Origin: Liopterus haemorrhoidalis
Taxonomy: Eukaryota > Arthropoda > Insecta > Coleoptera > Dytiscidae
Reading direction: 5' to 3'
Assembly (NCBI GenBank): GCA_963971575.1
Contig: OZ020624.1
Coordinates: forward strand, 625,001-689,000
Length of the DNA: 64,000 nucleotides
The stretch's first letter is position 1. Each line of letters starts with the position of its first letter. The notes under the pieces are model-generated. The model had not been told where the DNA came from and did no database searches. It saw nothing but the letters and a program-made list of their open reading frames with translations. The translations under genes and the position numbers were made by a program. Shown here piece after piece: positions 29,101 through 40,800 of the stretch.

Positions 29101-30952
29101 TTGCATTAATAACGTTGTTATTGTCCTTATGTTTTTGTAAATTAATAAAATGTAAAAATGTTTCTGCACGTAAATCATTCACAAATACAGATAACTTTTT
29201 TTCGCAACAAATTACTTTTTCTAAAAGGGAATATGCAGTAACTCGGGCAATTACCGGGTGTGAATTGCACCGTAAAACATCCCGAACAATACAAAACCTA
29301 TATAGTACAGGCAGAAAGTTGCAAATTTAAAAATAAATTATACTAAAATAAAAACCAGCCAATTTTCAAGGACCCACAAAATTTTCTAAGAGCCGCAGGT
29401 TGCCGACCCCTGGCCTAGAGGCATAAATGAAACAAATTCTGTCAGCGAACTTGGCCATCTCTTAAAATACACCAGCGTGCCACAGTATACCGTTTGAAAA
29501 ACACAGCTAAATATTATAAATATTTTAATACTTACGGTAAAATATTTTTCGCTACAGCTTGCATAACAAAAAGCGCAGCTTCACTTGTATCCCACGAAAC
29601 ATCTGGAGCTTGTAAATTCAAAAACATTTGTCGAAAACAACTATTACTTCCAATAATAAAAATAACATCCTTTATTAGATCCGATACTTTCAATCTAAAG
29701 TCTTTAAAATCATCTCCATCTTCTAATAAACCTTCATGATCTGGTTCCATTTGTGCATGTCTACACAACGCACTAACTAATCTTTCAATATATGGTCGAA
29801 ACAATTCCGTTAAACCTTTACTATTTTTTTGATAAACTTCTTCACTTAATCGATACCATAAATTAAAAGTTATTTCTGCAACTTCATAATCATGATGACC
29901 AACACAGATTAACACCAAATCTAAGATTTTAATCGCAAAATGTTGCGTTTCATTGTTACTATTCATTATGATTTTATCAAGGAATGTTTCACCTAATTCC
30001 GTGAAAATCCTACAGTAGTTCATCGATTTTTCTTGATCTTCATTCGCAACTGACATATGGTATGGTTGTTCTAAAGTAACAACGCCTTGAAAAAGTTGTA
30101 GTTCTAAATTTTGTTGGTTATTATTGTCTTCTAAACACTGTAATAACATACATATACAATCAGTTGCTGCGTCATGTATGACTCCTGGTGATTTATGATC
30201 GGTTAAAACATGGAATGTCTTGGCTATGATAACATTATCTGAAACACTTGCTAAAGATATTGCTTGTACGGAAAGCCACGAAGTGAAACAACGAATAATT
30301 TTAATATTAATCGGAGTGTTATCAGTATTATTTGTTAAACATATCTGTAAAAATTCAATAACAGACGGTGCACATGTTCTTAAATCTTCCAAAACGTCAT
30401 CTCTTCGATTCGCACCCAATCTTACAGATCGGGACTCTAATTCTTCAGGTAATACAGTCATAACTTCAAGTAATTGCCATAAATGATTTTGTGAAAATTG
30501 ATTTATAAGATCTAAAATTGCTTTTTGCCAGGTTGGCATTTGTAATGCAAGATCTGCTAACGCTAAACATAGTTGTACAACTATTACAGTATTCGCACCT
30601 TCGTTTATTTGACTTATATGATTTAAAAGTGAGTCTCGTAATGATATATGTGCTTCGGGTGGAAGTTCGTGAAATGATTTTTGTATTTTACTTCTCATTG
30701 TCTGTGCTGCAAAGTAACAAGATTCTAAACTTCGTTTTTCTTGTAACATTTGATCTGCTATATTCCATGAGTAAACCTAAAATATGTTTTTTGTTAAAAG
30801 TTTGTTATAAATTTTAGAGATAAGTGTTTCCTTACTGATTTTTGTAGATCACCTAACCACTGAGAAGCTTTTTCCTTTTCTGATGGATTTGGATTATTAT
30901 GTAAGGCTGAAACTGCCAGATGAACCATTTCTAAACTTGGTGCTTGATCCAT
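23138..30952 (-). CDS. TNPO3: transportin-3 / Transportin-SR (complete, 4 exons)
   Basis: Importin-beta family karyopherin that carries SR-domain splicing factors into the nucleus. Exons on the minus strand: 30836-30952, 29536-30776, 26266-27621 and 23138-23198. Phases 0, 2 and 2 close to 924 aa; human TNPO3 is 923. Start MDQAPSLEMVHLAVSAL. N-terminal blocks include ESCYFAAQTM, LPPEAHISLRDSLL, LALADLALQMP, VLPEELESRSVRLGANRR and NYCRIFTELGETFLDKI. The C-terminal half has WPVLSSTFNKY, KCCRCVRFTLRC, HQHSCFLYLGSILVDEY and NGLRNHPDTVDDFFRL. The last exon is tiny (20 codons with stop) and ends ALKDFIRLYR, matching the family's conserved DFTRLFR end. It lies about 3.1 kb past exon 3 beyond a nest of transposons. 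The protein is HEAT repeats throughout. Head-to-head with the kinase gene, 285 bp apart. Confidence 0.96.
23405..24438 (-). mobile_element. (GACA)n family B, copy 2, with tRNA-like cassette
   Basis: Same ends as copy 1: TTGATGTGAAGTGTGAATTTTCACAC, CAGGGTTTCGCAGGTAT, and right ATACCTACAAAACCCTAAAAA. (GACA)n at 24362-24386. The tRNA-like part at 23822-23902 differs in sequence from that of copy 1 although the flanks match. Confidence 0.75.
23822..23902 (-). other. tRNA-like (SINE-type) segment inside family B copy 2
   Basis: Minus strand: A box TAGCACAGTGG, then TAACGTTCTCGCTTAGTGAG, and B box GGTGTTCGAATCCCG. Both boxes fit RNA polymerase III internal promoter consensus better than in copy 1. 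A T-rich run follows the B box, a possible pol III stop. Not a canonical cloverleaf, so SINE-like rather than a functional tRNA. Confidence 0.6.
24601..25701. mobile_element. piggyBac-type element, inactive, split by foldback
   Basis: Flanked by TTAA at both ends (24601-24604; 25698-25701). End repeats CCCTTTACTGCAT and ATGCCGTAAAAGG are matching inverted repeats. A minus-strand frame at 25422-25607 has the transposase-like string RVMSCNRFEDIKRNLHFNDNS, typical of the piggyBac N-terminal part. The rest of the gene is missing. The 24853-25422 foldback interrupts it. Confidence 0.85.
24853..25422. repeat. foldback element family F, copy 1 (~570 bp)
   Basis: Begins TAGACCAGGAGCTCATGACAG and ends with ATGTCATGAGCTCCCGGTCTA. 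The arms, about 270 bp each, are reverse complements almost to the centre. TA flanks suggest a Tc1/mariner-type target. Copy 2 is at 40823-41392 inside a different host element. Confidence 0.88.
27770..29410. repeat. repeat block in TNPO3 intron 2
   Basis: 27770-28255 is a reversed copy of the 17303 hAT element (TAGGGTTACCAAATGTCTC..., AAGGCC hairpin). At 28260 it is interrupted by TACAGACGATTCCGCTTAATTGGGCC, a pogo/Tigger-like end. 28405-28990 is a tandem array (separate entry). About 29385-29415 ends with GGTTGCCGACCCCTG, a hAT-like end. Confidence 0.7.
28405..28990 (+). repeat. tandem array, ~148-bp unit x4
   Basis: Each unit starts near TTTTCCCTAATAGTTTTAGG and contains TCATTACGGACCAAACATTA and CCTCAAGTCTCTAT. 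Starts at about 28405, 28551, 28700 and 28851. Copies drift from left to right. Confidence 0.9.
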
Positions 30953-31237
30953 TTTTCTCTTAACACTATTATTTTAAAAGAAATATTTGTTGTACTTAAA
31001 TTAAATGTAAAAATAACAACCCGGTAGCCGACATTTAACACTAATTTGAATAAAAAGAATGCATTCAGTTAATCAATTGTTATAATATTTAACAACAGAA
31101 CGCATAGATTTTAAATGAAACGAAATTCTAATAAAAAATAAGAAGAAAATACATATTCAAAAAAATAACCGGTAAAACAATTGTCATAAATTTAAGTGAA
31201 AAAAAACAATGAAGAAAAAGAAAAACTGTATTTAATT
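30953..31237. promoter_or_regulatory. divergent promoter, TNPO3 / STK33-like kinase
   Basis: 285 bp separate two start codons on opposite strands, so both promoters and 5' UTRs should be here. It is AT-rich. I cannot assign a TATA box or initiator. Confidence 0.5.
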
Positions 31238-34200
31238 ATGTTGAAAAGGAATAATGCACCATCAAATGAATTTAAAAAAAGTCAATCTGACAAACTGTAA
31301 TAATTCATTATAATATTTATTTAATTTTTATAGGCACGTAGACTAAAATATAAACTTGGAGAAAGAAATGTACAACAAATCAAAATAAACAATATTAAAG
31401 AACTATCAAATATATATATATTTGGTGAAATATTGGGTCAAGGTGTATTTGGAACAGTTATGGCTGTAAAAGATAAACATACTCAAAAAACTTGGGCTGT
31501 CAAAATCATAGACAAACAACAAGCGGTAACATATTTATTATAATTGACACTTCTCTTCAATAAAATATCATTTATTCAGGAAAGATTATCACGTGGTAAA
31601 ATAATAGAACGTGAAATACAAATATTGAAAATTGTAAAACATCCCCATATTATATATTTGGATCGAATATTTGAGTCAAGTCATAAGATTTATTTAATTC
31701 TTGAAAAATGCAATGTGGAATTAGCGTCGTTGTTAAAACAAAAAACAATATTCACAGAAGTTGAAACACAAAAGGTTCTACGAAGTTTATCTAGTGCTAT
31801 TGCATATTTGCATAAATATGGTAGGTTTAATATTCACTATTTCTCATTTATGTTTTCATTATGATTAGAGACGTAATGGAGACGTAAGAGTGGGGATTGA
31901 ATTCCCCTTATTTTGTATTTTTTGTGTTGGTATTCATATCTCTACCCTTTACTATTCGCGACTGAAACTAACGTTGGCGGCGCTGCATACAACAGCTAAT
32001 GGCGCACGAGAAGCGTATATGTCAGAAGTTTTTTCTTAATATTTATCTGTTCAAACAATATTTCGGCAAAAATGCAATGTATTTAAGTCACTATATTTTA
32101 AAATACTTCTTAATTCACATAAACTGCAGCACAACACGCTACAAATATTATCCAAATATACGCTTCTGTTTAATTTAGCTAGTCACCACCAGACGTCTCA
32201 CTGTTATTTGCAGTCGCGAATTGTTTAAAAAATACTCCCCCTTTTTACATTTTTTTGTTGGTGGCAGTACGGTCCCCTTGCACCTTTTTTTATGGTAGAG
32301 TATCGAGAGTCGTTTAAAAAGTAAAGAATACTTGGTTGTTAGCCACATGAAAGCCTGTATATTTCAATGAAAACTGTTTTCATCTATATCTATCTTTATA
32401 CAGTGAATTTATTTTTTTATGCAACATGTACTATGTCATTACCATGGATACAGTTTTTGACGGCAATATAAATCGTGTTTATTTTCATTTGCAACACAGA
32501 AAAAACCATATTTACTAGCAAAATCAAAATATTTTATTGAAAATACAAATAATAAATAAATAACTAAAAAAAACTTATAATAAATGTTCAAAAGTTTCTC
32601 CGTTTACTGGCATACAAAATGTTAAGCGATCATAAAAATGATTCAAAACATTCAGCAATTGCTCTTGAGGTATATTGTTGGATGCTTGAACAATTTTGTC
32701 TTGCAGTTCAGCAACATCCCTAAGTTCTCCACTATATACTTTGGCCTTTAAATATCCCCAATAAAAAAAAATCATCGGGTGCCAAATCCGGAGATTTCGC
32801 TGGTCAGTTCATCGACCCTCCTCTCCCAATCCAGCTATTTGGGAAAGTTCTATGTAAATATTCTTTAACTATTCTAGAATAATGGACTAGTGCGCCATCA
32901 TGTTGAAACCATACTTGAAATCATACCATCCATTAATATTCAGGTTTCGCAACGCAGGTAATATTTGGTTTTGCAAAAGGGATAGATATTTTGCAGCATT
33001 AAGGTTACCGTCAATAAAAAAAGGTCCTATAATATTGGCTCCTATTATCCCTGCCCAAACATTTAATTTTTGCGACCTTGGAGTTCGGGAGGAATGAAAC
33101 AAATGTAAATTTTCTCGACTCCAGTACCTAAAATTTTGTCTGCACTTCACCATTTAGAGTAAACGTTGCTTCGTCAATAAATAAAATTCTTTGAAGCATT
33201 GTTGGGTCGGAATTAATTTTTTCAAACATTTCCACAAAAATCCATACGTACTGCTGCGTCCCTTTCTAACAATGATTTTGAAATTTATATGATCGAAACT
33301 TTTCTTTTTTTAAGAAGTTAAAAACAGATCCAATACTGACACCAACGGTTTGTGCAATTGATCTTAAAGTATTTTGATTGTGGTCTTCCACTTGTAATAA
33401 TATTTCCAACTGCTTCTCTTCTGTAAGCACGTGGAATGTTGTTCTTTTTTTATTATGTTTTGACTTAAGACATCCTTCGCGATGAAATTTATTAACTAGT
33501 CTTGAAATTGTAGGGGGATTTGGTATTGGTCGATCTGGATAAGTTGCACTAAATACAGCAGAAACTTCTCTTAAACTCATTTGGGAGTTATACCAAGTTA
33601 CCGTCATTATTTTTACTTCATCTGTATACATGTTGATTAATTTTTAAATCAGCAATGAGCAAAAGTATACACACTAATTGTTTATGTTGCAAATGAAAAT
33701 GAACACGATTTATATTGCTGTAAAAAACTGTATCCATGGTAATGACATAGTACAAGTTGCATTAAAAAATAAATTCACTGTATATTCCGATTCACATCCC
33801 CAGCATTCATTGATCTAACTGCATATTTGTATAAAATTTAATAAATGTCTTTGTAATAAATTTCAGAAATCGTTCATCGTGATTTAAAACTAGAAAACAT
33901 ATTAACGGCTCCTAATCCAAATGACCCAACAGATGCACTGTATATAAAAGTAACGGATTTTGGTTTAAGTATTATAAAGACCGGAAGTAAACCGGGCGAC
34001 ATGTTGAAAGAACGCTGTGGAACGCTAACATACATGGGTATTATAAAAAAAGAAAACTTATAATAACCTTCTATAATACTTTATAATTTTAGCTCCGGAA
34101 ATAATATCGCGTAGAGCGTATACTCATCAGTGCGATGTATGGGCAATGGGAGTATTGACTTATGCACTTCTTTTTGGGAAATATCCATTTTTTTCAACAA

Positions 34201-36628
34201 CAGACAAAGATCTTCAACACATGATTTGTGATATGGAACCATCATTTTCTGAATTAACTGTTAGTGCAGAAGTTATTCATCTTTTAAAATTAATGTTAAA
34301 AAAGAATCCAGCTTTACGTGTTACTGCTTCTGAAGTTGAAAACCACGCTTGGGTACGAGGTGTACCGATGTCACACGATAGTGCTTCGGGAAATGTATTG
34401 GATATGATGCGACTGTGGCGCGCTGAGATGACGGTGGTAAAGAAAACTAAAATAACAGATTAGTATTATACGTATTAAAAAAACAAACAAATTAAGTAAG
34501 AGGTGTAGTTATTATATTAAAAATTGTATACTTTTATTATTAATCTTATTTACGGGACAAATACATTTAAAAAATAAGTTTTGAATATGTACAGTTTGTT
34601 TATTTGGTTTAAACGGGATTACATTTTTAAAACTAGTATATTTTTAAGATTAAACGATGCTTTTGATCATTTTGTTTAGTAACAGTCCACTCCAATAGTT
34701 AAAAAATGAGCTCGTGACAACTGGATAAAATAAAAATTCCATTTAGTTCCGCTTAAACGTTTGGAATAGCCTATGAATGCACCACGGCGGATAATTTTTA
34801 ACTTCCATTAGATATTTTTTTGTTAATTTATTGAAAACTAACACGCTCGTATACGCAGTCTGGTGGTCAAATATTGTACTACGCGACTGTAGTACTGTTT
34901 AAAATTATTACATATGTTCTAATGTTGATTTTTTGTTAGAATGTCTATAGAAGTTGTGAAAAACTGTAAAAGTAGAACAAATTGTAGGGTTTTTGGCTGT
35001 CATTCAAGACAGGACAAAGATAGGCATCTTATTTTTTTTATTTTCTTAATGGAGGGAAAGTTAATATTAAGTCCAGATTGGAAAATATTTGGTTATGGAC
35101 AGGAGGAAGGCATGGGAATATATTTTGAGTTAAAAAGTAACTCATACTATGCGAGTTTGTTCATTACATTTGTCGCAGAAAAACAAAATTACACTAATAT
35201 GCTTGCACTTGCATTTTAACTTTTAGGTGCCCCTGTCCAACTAAAACTAATTTTATTTCATGAGGCAATGAACATAATGCACTTGTTTGCAAACAGAATC
35301 CATATATTGTAAATTCAGATGACCGATACTCAGATGTACCACATAAAATTACACCTGCTCATCTACAAATTACACTTCAATAAATCTACTGAAATTAAAC
35401 TTTAAATACAGTAATTTGATGTCCACCTTCTGCTATACACCTCAATTCATGTGTAGCACGTAAAAATTAAAAAAATTCGCTAATATTTACTCGCATTTTC
35501 ATAAAATAAAAATGTAGTGCTTAAATTAACCTGTTCGCTGTTAGCATATTGACAGCTGAATACCAAACACGGCAGCCATATTGCATTAGACTACAGCGCC
35601 GCCAACGGTAATGTCACCTCTCAAAAGCGTCGTTTTTATCCGTAAATACCATTTATAAAAATAAAGTACACGAAGGATCTTTTTATGACGAATTGAAATT
35701 AATATATATTCTGAATACAGGGAAGTTTGCATTTAAAATTTCTTCTTCTATTACTGGTATTGCGAAATTAGTCTTCTTTAGAAAATGTGGCACAAGAGTA
35801 AAAAGATTGGGAAACACTGTTCTAACCAGTTACCAACAAAACTAACCCATTATCAATACACCTCGAACTGCTCGTAAATATAATCGAAACCAGCTTGGAT
35901 TTTACTCCAAAACAAAAAAAAATTAATTAAAAACTTAGTGGTTAGATTGACTTAATGAATTTTTAGAAACAGAACTAAAAAGGTTTGAATTAAGTTGTAA
36001 TCTTTTGAACAATTACAAATTTTTGCGTAAATTGAAATGCAAACTAAGATTTTATGATTCATTTTATTTATTTCAACGGGTAAAGTATATATTATTTCAA
36101 TATTTTAACTGATATACAAAAGTAGTTGCAACATCCGTTATAAAAATACGTTACCTGCCGTTTCCCCACGCTTTCTGAGGAAAATGGAGGGGAGTATACC
36201 AAGCGGGGAAAGATTTAAAATGGTGGATTCGGTATATTTATAAAACTAAAATGGATTTAATAACGACGCCTCTTATTTATAGATTAGTGTATTTAGATAA
36301 AAATTTAGATTATTTTAATGTAATTTATTACATATATTACAGGAGTCGAAGGAAGACATACCTAATTATAAATCAGAATCTAGCAATCAAAATTACGAAA
36401 CAATCGATTATTCCCGTAAGTATTGATTCAATGTTAAAAAGTTTTTTTAAATGAAAAATTTCTTTAGGGAGGGCTTCTTTACAAGTGCTAGAAATAAATA
36501 CGCGAGGAAAACGAAATAAATTGGATACTAATAATGGATCACTTCCAAATGTAACGAATTCTAGTGGAAATTTGGAGGGGAATTACGCAGGCGCAAAGAG
36601 AAGATTTACCAATCAAAACACCCACTGA
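31238..36628 (+). CDS. STK33: STK33-like Ser/Thr protein kinase (7-exon model; alternative 5-exon end)
   Basis: Exons 31238-31296, 31342-31525, 31580-31820, 33867-34037 and 34093-34436 (or to a stop at 34463), then 36343-36415 and 36468-36628. The long form is 410 aa, the short 341 aa ending KKTKITD. Kinase motifs are intact: GQGVFG at 52-57, AVK lysine 74, HRDLKLEN from 165, DFG 192-194 and APE 219-221, so it should be catalytically active. The block [11 protein letters not shown] after the domain matches STK33 (NVLEMMKEWK). Two tail exons join in phase through a GTAAAG donor at 34437 and carry RRAS (possible PKA site) and a polar tail. They could instead be a separate gene starting near 36188 (ATGGAGGGGAGT). 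The first exon and the acceptor at 31341 are inferred from phase. Intron 3 holds family A copy 2 and a mariner. Confidence 0.82.
31955..32220. mobile_element. MITE family A, copy 2
   Basis: TTCGCGACT and AGTCGCGAA ends, TA on the left; the right flank is TT, one change from TA. Closely matches the 10755 copy along its length. In kinase intron 3. Confidence 0.9.
32399..33782 (-). mobile_element. mariner-like element, inactivated transposase
   Basis: Long terminal inverted repeats (about 100 bp, starting TACAGTGAATTTA) are flanked by TA. The minus-strand transposase starts at 33631 ([11 protein letters not shown]). It has a helix-turn-helix region with [16 protein letters not shown] and then breaks: a stop after QNHC near 33266, further frame changes, and a stop replacing Trp just before PAKSPDLAP. 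The three catalytic aspartates are still visible: FIDEA (33173-33175), FQHDG (32897-32899) and SPDLA (32786-32788). There are 36 residues between the second and third. The strand is opposite to the host kinase gene. Probably moved only by another copy's enzyme, if at all. Confidence 0.92.
34595..34776. repeat. short D-family variant
   Basis: Right end TTAGTTCCGCTTAAACGTTTGGAATAGCCTA is a D-family terminus. The left end (TTGGTTTAAACGGGATTAC) is a weaker match. 'GCTTTTGATCATTTTGTTTAG' in the centre is shared with 42740-42912. Confidence 0.65.
34831..35624. mobile_element. element family K, 794-bp copy with possible THAP-like remnant
   Basis: Ends TTGAAAACTAACACGCTCG and GTGACCTCTCAA-type repeats correspond to the termini of the 22433 MITE. 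A plus-strand frame at 34941-35219 begins with Cys-rich sequence ([16 protein letters not shown]), reminiscent of a THAP zinc-finger start as in P-element-like transposases. The frame does not continue into a recognisable domain, so this is tentative. Confidence 0.7.
35625..35835. repeat. hAT MITE fragment (reversed relative of 40476-40729)
   Basis: GGTATTTACGG..., AGGATCTTTTTATG, 'GAAGTCTTCTTTAGAAAATGTGGCAC' and GATTGGGAAACACTG occur in the reverse order and strand of the 40476 element. One end is missing. Confidence 0.7.
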
Positions 36629-37871
36629 AAAAAACGCGGTAAATTCAAAATCAACAACATATTTTAAATAAAATCTTTACTCATAAAAATGAAACATGAA
36701 TTTGTGAAAGGTGATAAGTGTGCTGCATTGATGGGAAACAAAATTAAACTGTTTTTATCCACTGTTTTATAAGTTTTGTCACTCCATAAATTATTACAAT
36801 TTGTTACAAATTTCTAAAGATAGATGTAAGTAGATATTTGTTTTTGTAATAAATGTTTGGTTTTTTTTCTGTTGTAAAAATATTGTGAGTGAAAAAAAAA
36901 GAACCATTCATACAATTAAATATTTGGAATGAGTTTTTTTACACTTTGATGATGTAAAATAAATGTTAATCGGATAAAATCCGATATATTTTTGTATTTA
37001 AAAATTCTTATTAAGAGAAATTAAATGGATTTACATTATCACACATACAATTAACACACGGATTTCTAGAAACAGAGCGGTACTATAAACTAATTTCTTA
37101 TGCTACATTATAACGTTTATTGCTCTTATCTGTTATATTTCAAACTATTTCTCTATTATATAATAATAGAGAAATTTTTAGAAACTTACAGGTAAGAAAA
37201 AGAGATTGATTACTTTTTTTTCGGTATTTCAATATTTTCGAAAACATTTTTGTACAATTAAAAAATGTTATGGATTTTAAATGACAATTTTTCAAACACC
37301 AACTTAGTCTAAATTTATATCTATTTTTACACAAAATGGACATTTTTTTACAAATCGAAGGGATACGTAACTGTAAAATAAGTTAAAAAGGGAAAATGAG
37401 GATGACGATTATAAATTCGTAGCCGGTAGACGTCCACTTCCACACGTTGAGTCCGAGCTTCGATTTCATTTCGATCATCAACGATGAATTAGAAAAATCA
37501 GGAGTCCCCACAAAAGTTCATACACTACAGTATGTTTTGGAACCACTGCATTTCAATATGTTATTGAGTCCATTTTCCCACTTTTTAGAATGACCTGCTG
37601 AAGTCTCTGATTATTTTGTGGCAGTAGAAAATGAACATTTTTTTTTTTCTATAAACATCCATAATTCAAAATATACAGAAATTATTTTTTATCATATTTA
37701 AAACAAGTGTTTATTCAATTAGTTCCATACTTAATTTACTTAAAATAATTAACGGATAAATTCTAATTTTTGCCACAAAGTAGCAAAGACTTTGCATTGG
37801 TTTGCACAATGCTGTCGTGCTTATGAGAGTCTGTTTTACACTGTGTTCACTTGATGATGTGAATGATGGTA
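36629..37871. other. AT-rich interval, probable 3' UTRs, no gene seen
   Basis: Between the stops of the kinase tail exon (+) and the prothymosin-like gene (-). AATAAA at 36667-36672 could serve the upstream gene. Short open frames here have no splice or family support. Confidence 0.5.
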
Positions 37872-40800
37872 TTATGCATCTTCTTCTTCTTCGTCCACTT
37901 CGCCTTCACCCTCCACGTCCTCTTCCTCATCATCTGCAACAGGGAACAGAAAAAACACATTTAGTCAAGTGTCAAATAAAAATACCTCAGCTAGGAAGGC
38001 AACGAATCATAACTCTAGATCGCGCTTAATTGCTGCTATAGTATTCGTCCCGCTTTTTGCGGGACTGTCTCGCATTTTGATTGGGTGTCCCGCTTTAAGA
38101 CACGTCCCGCATTCTAACTTTTGATTTCTTGACTTGTATTTGAGGAGGTGAGGACCTTTTGTTTTTGGTCTTCACTTGGATTTGGGAGGTGAGGACCTTT
38201 TTTTTACTCTTCACTTGGATTTGGTAAGAGAGGATCTTTTTTTTGCTCTTCACTTGGATTTGGGAGGTGAGGACCTTTTTTTTGCTCTTCACTTGGATTT
38301 GGAAAGTGACGACCTTTTTATTGCTTTGTCCCGGATTGCCTTCTTCCCACATGTTTATGTGACGTCATATTTAGTACGTCTACATACCAACCATTTAACG
38401 AATGTAATATTTGTACGCTGTCACTTGTATCATAATGAAATGAAAATATAAGAATAAGAACAGGATAGAAACAAATAAACTATTCTAATAGGCTAAATAG
38501 TCCTAAAAAGGGATGATGTTATCCAAAAATATGACCAAAGAAAAGAAAATAGAAATACGTTGAATTTAACCTAAAAAGCTACGTACTACACACAATATCA
38601 AATGGAAATCTATAAGAAAATATATAACTAAACACAAAACTGCTAAATAAACAACAAATTAAAAAAAATGTTTTTAGGAATTACTATAAGTTAGATATAT
38701 GTGAACACAAGTATCAAAACATATCAAAGCGTATTATAAAATATCAAATGTAAACATAATGTTATTTAGCGATACCAATAGAAATGTCCCTATATTAAAT
38801 AAACACTTAAAATACGTAAATCTTCAAAATGACTATCGAACACAAAATATGAATTCAGAAGGTATGTTTTAGTAATAATAGTCTATAATTCAGATGAAAA
38901 AAAAAAAAAAAGATTTAGTTATTTTTTCGCCACTAAGTTTGTCATTGAAGTTATGACGCAAAATGACCAACTGCGTTGATTAAACGACTGACCTATAGAT
39001 GGTTTATAAGGATAGATAAGGTAAGTTCTCAATCGGTAAAAATTACTGCATTTGAAAATCTAGTTCCGCCTGAACCAACGAAATCGCTTTTATGTTATTT
39101 CATGTTTCACGTTGGCATTTCAAAATTTAATATCCCAACAGTGAAACCATGGAAAATAATGACTTTATAAAAAATAAAATATATAATAAATTTTGGGAAA
39201 ATAATAAAAAAATGCGCAATTCGTATTTTGTTTTTTTCTCTTCCTTTCTTTTCAGCGGGTAAAATTGTGATCGGAGATGATCGTGATGCAAAAATCGGTA
39301 ATGCGCCCTTCTAGAGTTTCAACCCACGTCCCTTTTAAAATTTGGACGTTTTCGTTATTTAAAATTTTGAATTGTTTTTAATTAATTTTCTAAAAATAAT
39401 TAAGATTGAACATGATACATTCTGTTCCAAACGGTTAAGCGGAACTAAATGGGATTTTCGTTCTTTTAGGTTGTCACGAGAAAGGACCTTGCTGGGGTTA
39501 TTTCATTTTTCACGTTGGAATGTCAAAATTTAAAATTCCAACAATGAAACCATAGAAACGAATGACATGTCAAAATTAAATGATTTTTTTTTTTACAAAT
39601 TTTAATGACAAAAAAATAAATAAATGGGAAATTTGTATTAAAAATGCACAAAATATCAAAATATAAAGAAAATGACATTGTAAAATGATATTAACCTTAA
39701 CCAAAAAATGTTAATTGTAAGTATGATTTACAAAGCTTAAACAAAACGACCGAAAAGCACGATTTAAGCGATGAAAGTAACTAGATTGCAAAATCTAGTT
39801 CCGCTTAACCGTTTGGAACAGACTGTAGATGTATATCTTTAACATATTGAATATTATTTTTTGCAGGATTATTTATATAAATTTTGGTCATTTATAGAAT
39901 TTTTTAGGGGGTCAGAAACTTAATGTTATTCGTGGCCATTTTTTATGATGGGAAGGGGGGGATTCGATTTCAGGAAAAATATGTCCCCTAAAACCTGTTT
40001 TTTTTTTAGTGTTTGAGGTATTCAGCCTATGAGCAAGTTCCCTGGGTGCGCGTCTACTTGTGTTATTATCTAATTATTTACTGTGACTTATTTTAAGCGT
40101 TTCCTACGAAATATATATTAAAACTGATAAAAAGCTTATAAAGAAGCAATTCATACGTCATATTATAAATTAAACGCCTTAATAAATATTTATAAACTAT
40201 AAACAATTCATAAATATTGTGATAACATTTTATAGTTATTTTCTGTTTTACAATTTTACCGAGTACTTAAAGACCAACAGATTACTTTTATTGGCGGGAA
40301 AATATAACTATGTGTACAAATATAAATAATATAATAATCACAACAAAAATACACAAAACCTTTTTTTACTATTAAAAATATCGCGCAATTCAGGGCATTC
40401 CGAAATATTTGTTGCGTTTAAGTAACCGCGTAGTTCTGAAACCGTACAATAAAAAACTAAATCCAGGGATTAGTGTAGTGTTTCCCAATCTTTTTACTCT
40501 CGTCACACATTTTCCAAAGAAGACAAATTTTGCGGCACGTGTACTTAGTAATAGAAGAAAAATTTTGAATGCAGACACCCCTGTATTCAAAATATGTCAA
40601 TTTTAATTCGACATAAAAAGATCCTTATAAATGGTATTTACGGACAATAAAACCGACGCTAGTACTTTTTTTAAAAAGTTTTTACAGCATATTTGGAAAA
40701 TTTTATTGATCACCCTTCGGGAAACACTGAATTAGTGTATATAGTAAAGTAGACTTTAGTTGACAGATGACGGTTATTTAAAGCAGTGTTTCTCAACAGG

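Noticed and set aside
38095..38352. Lys-rich repetitive protein frame (and its plus-strand counterpart)
   Set aside because: Both frames are products of a 37-bp minisatellite that stays open because its length avoids stops. It has no splice or family support.
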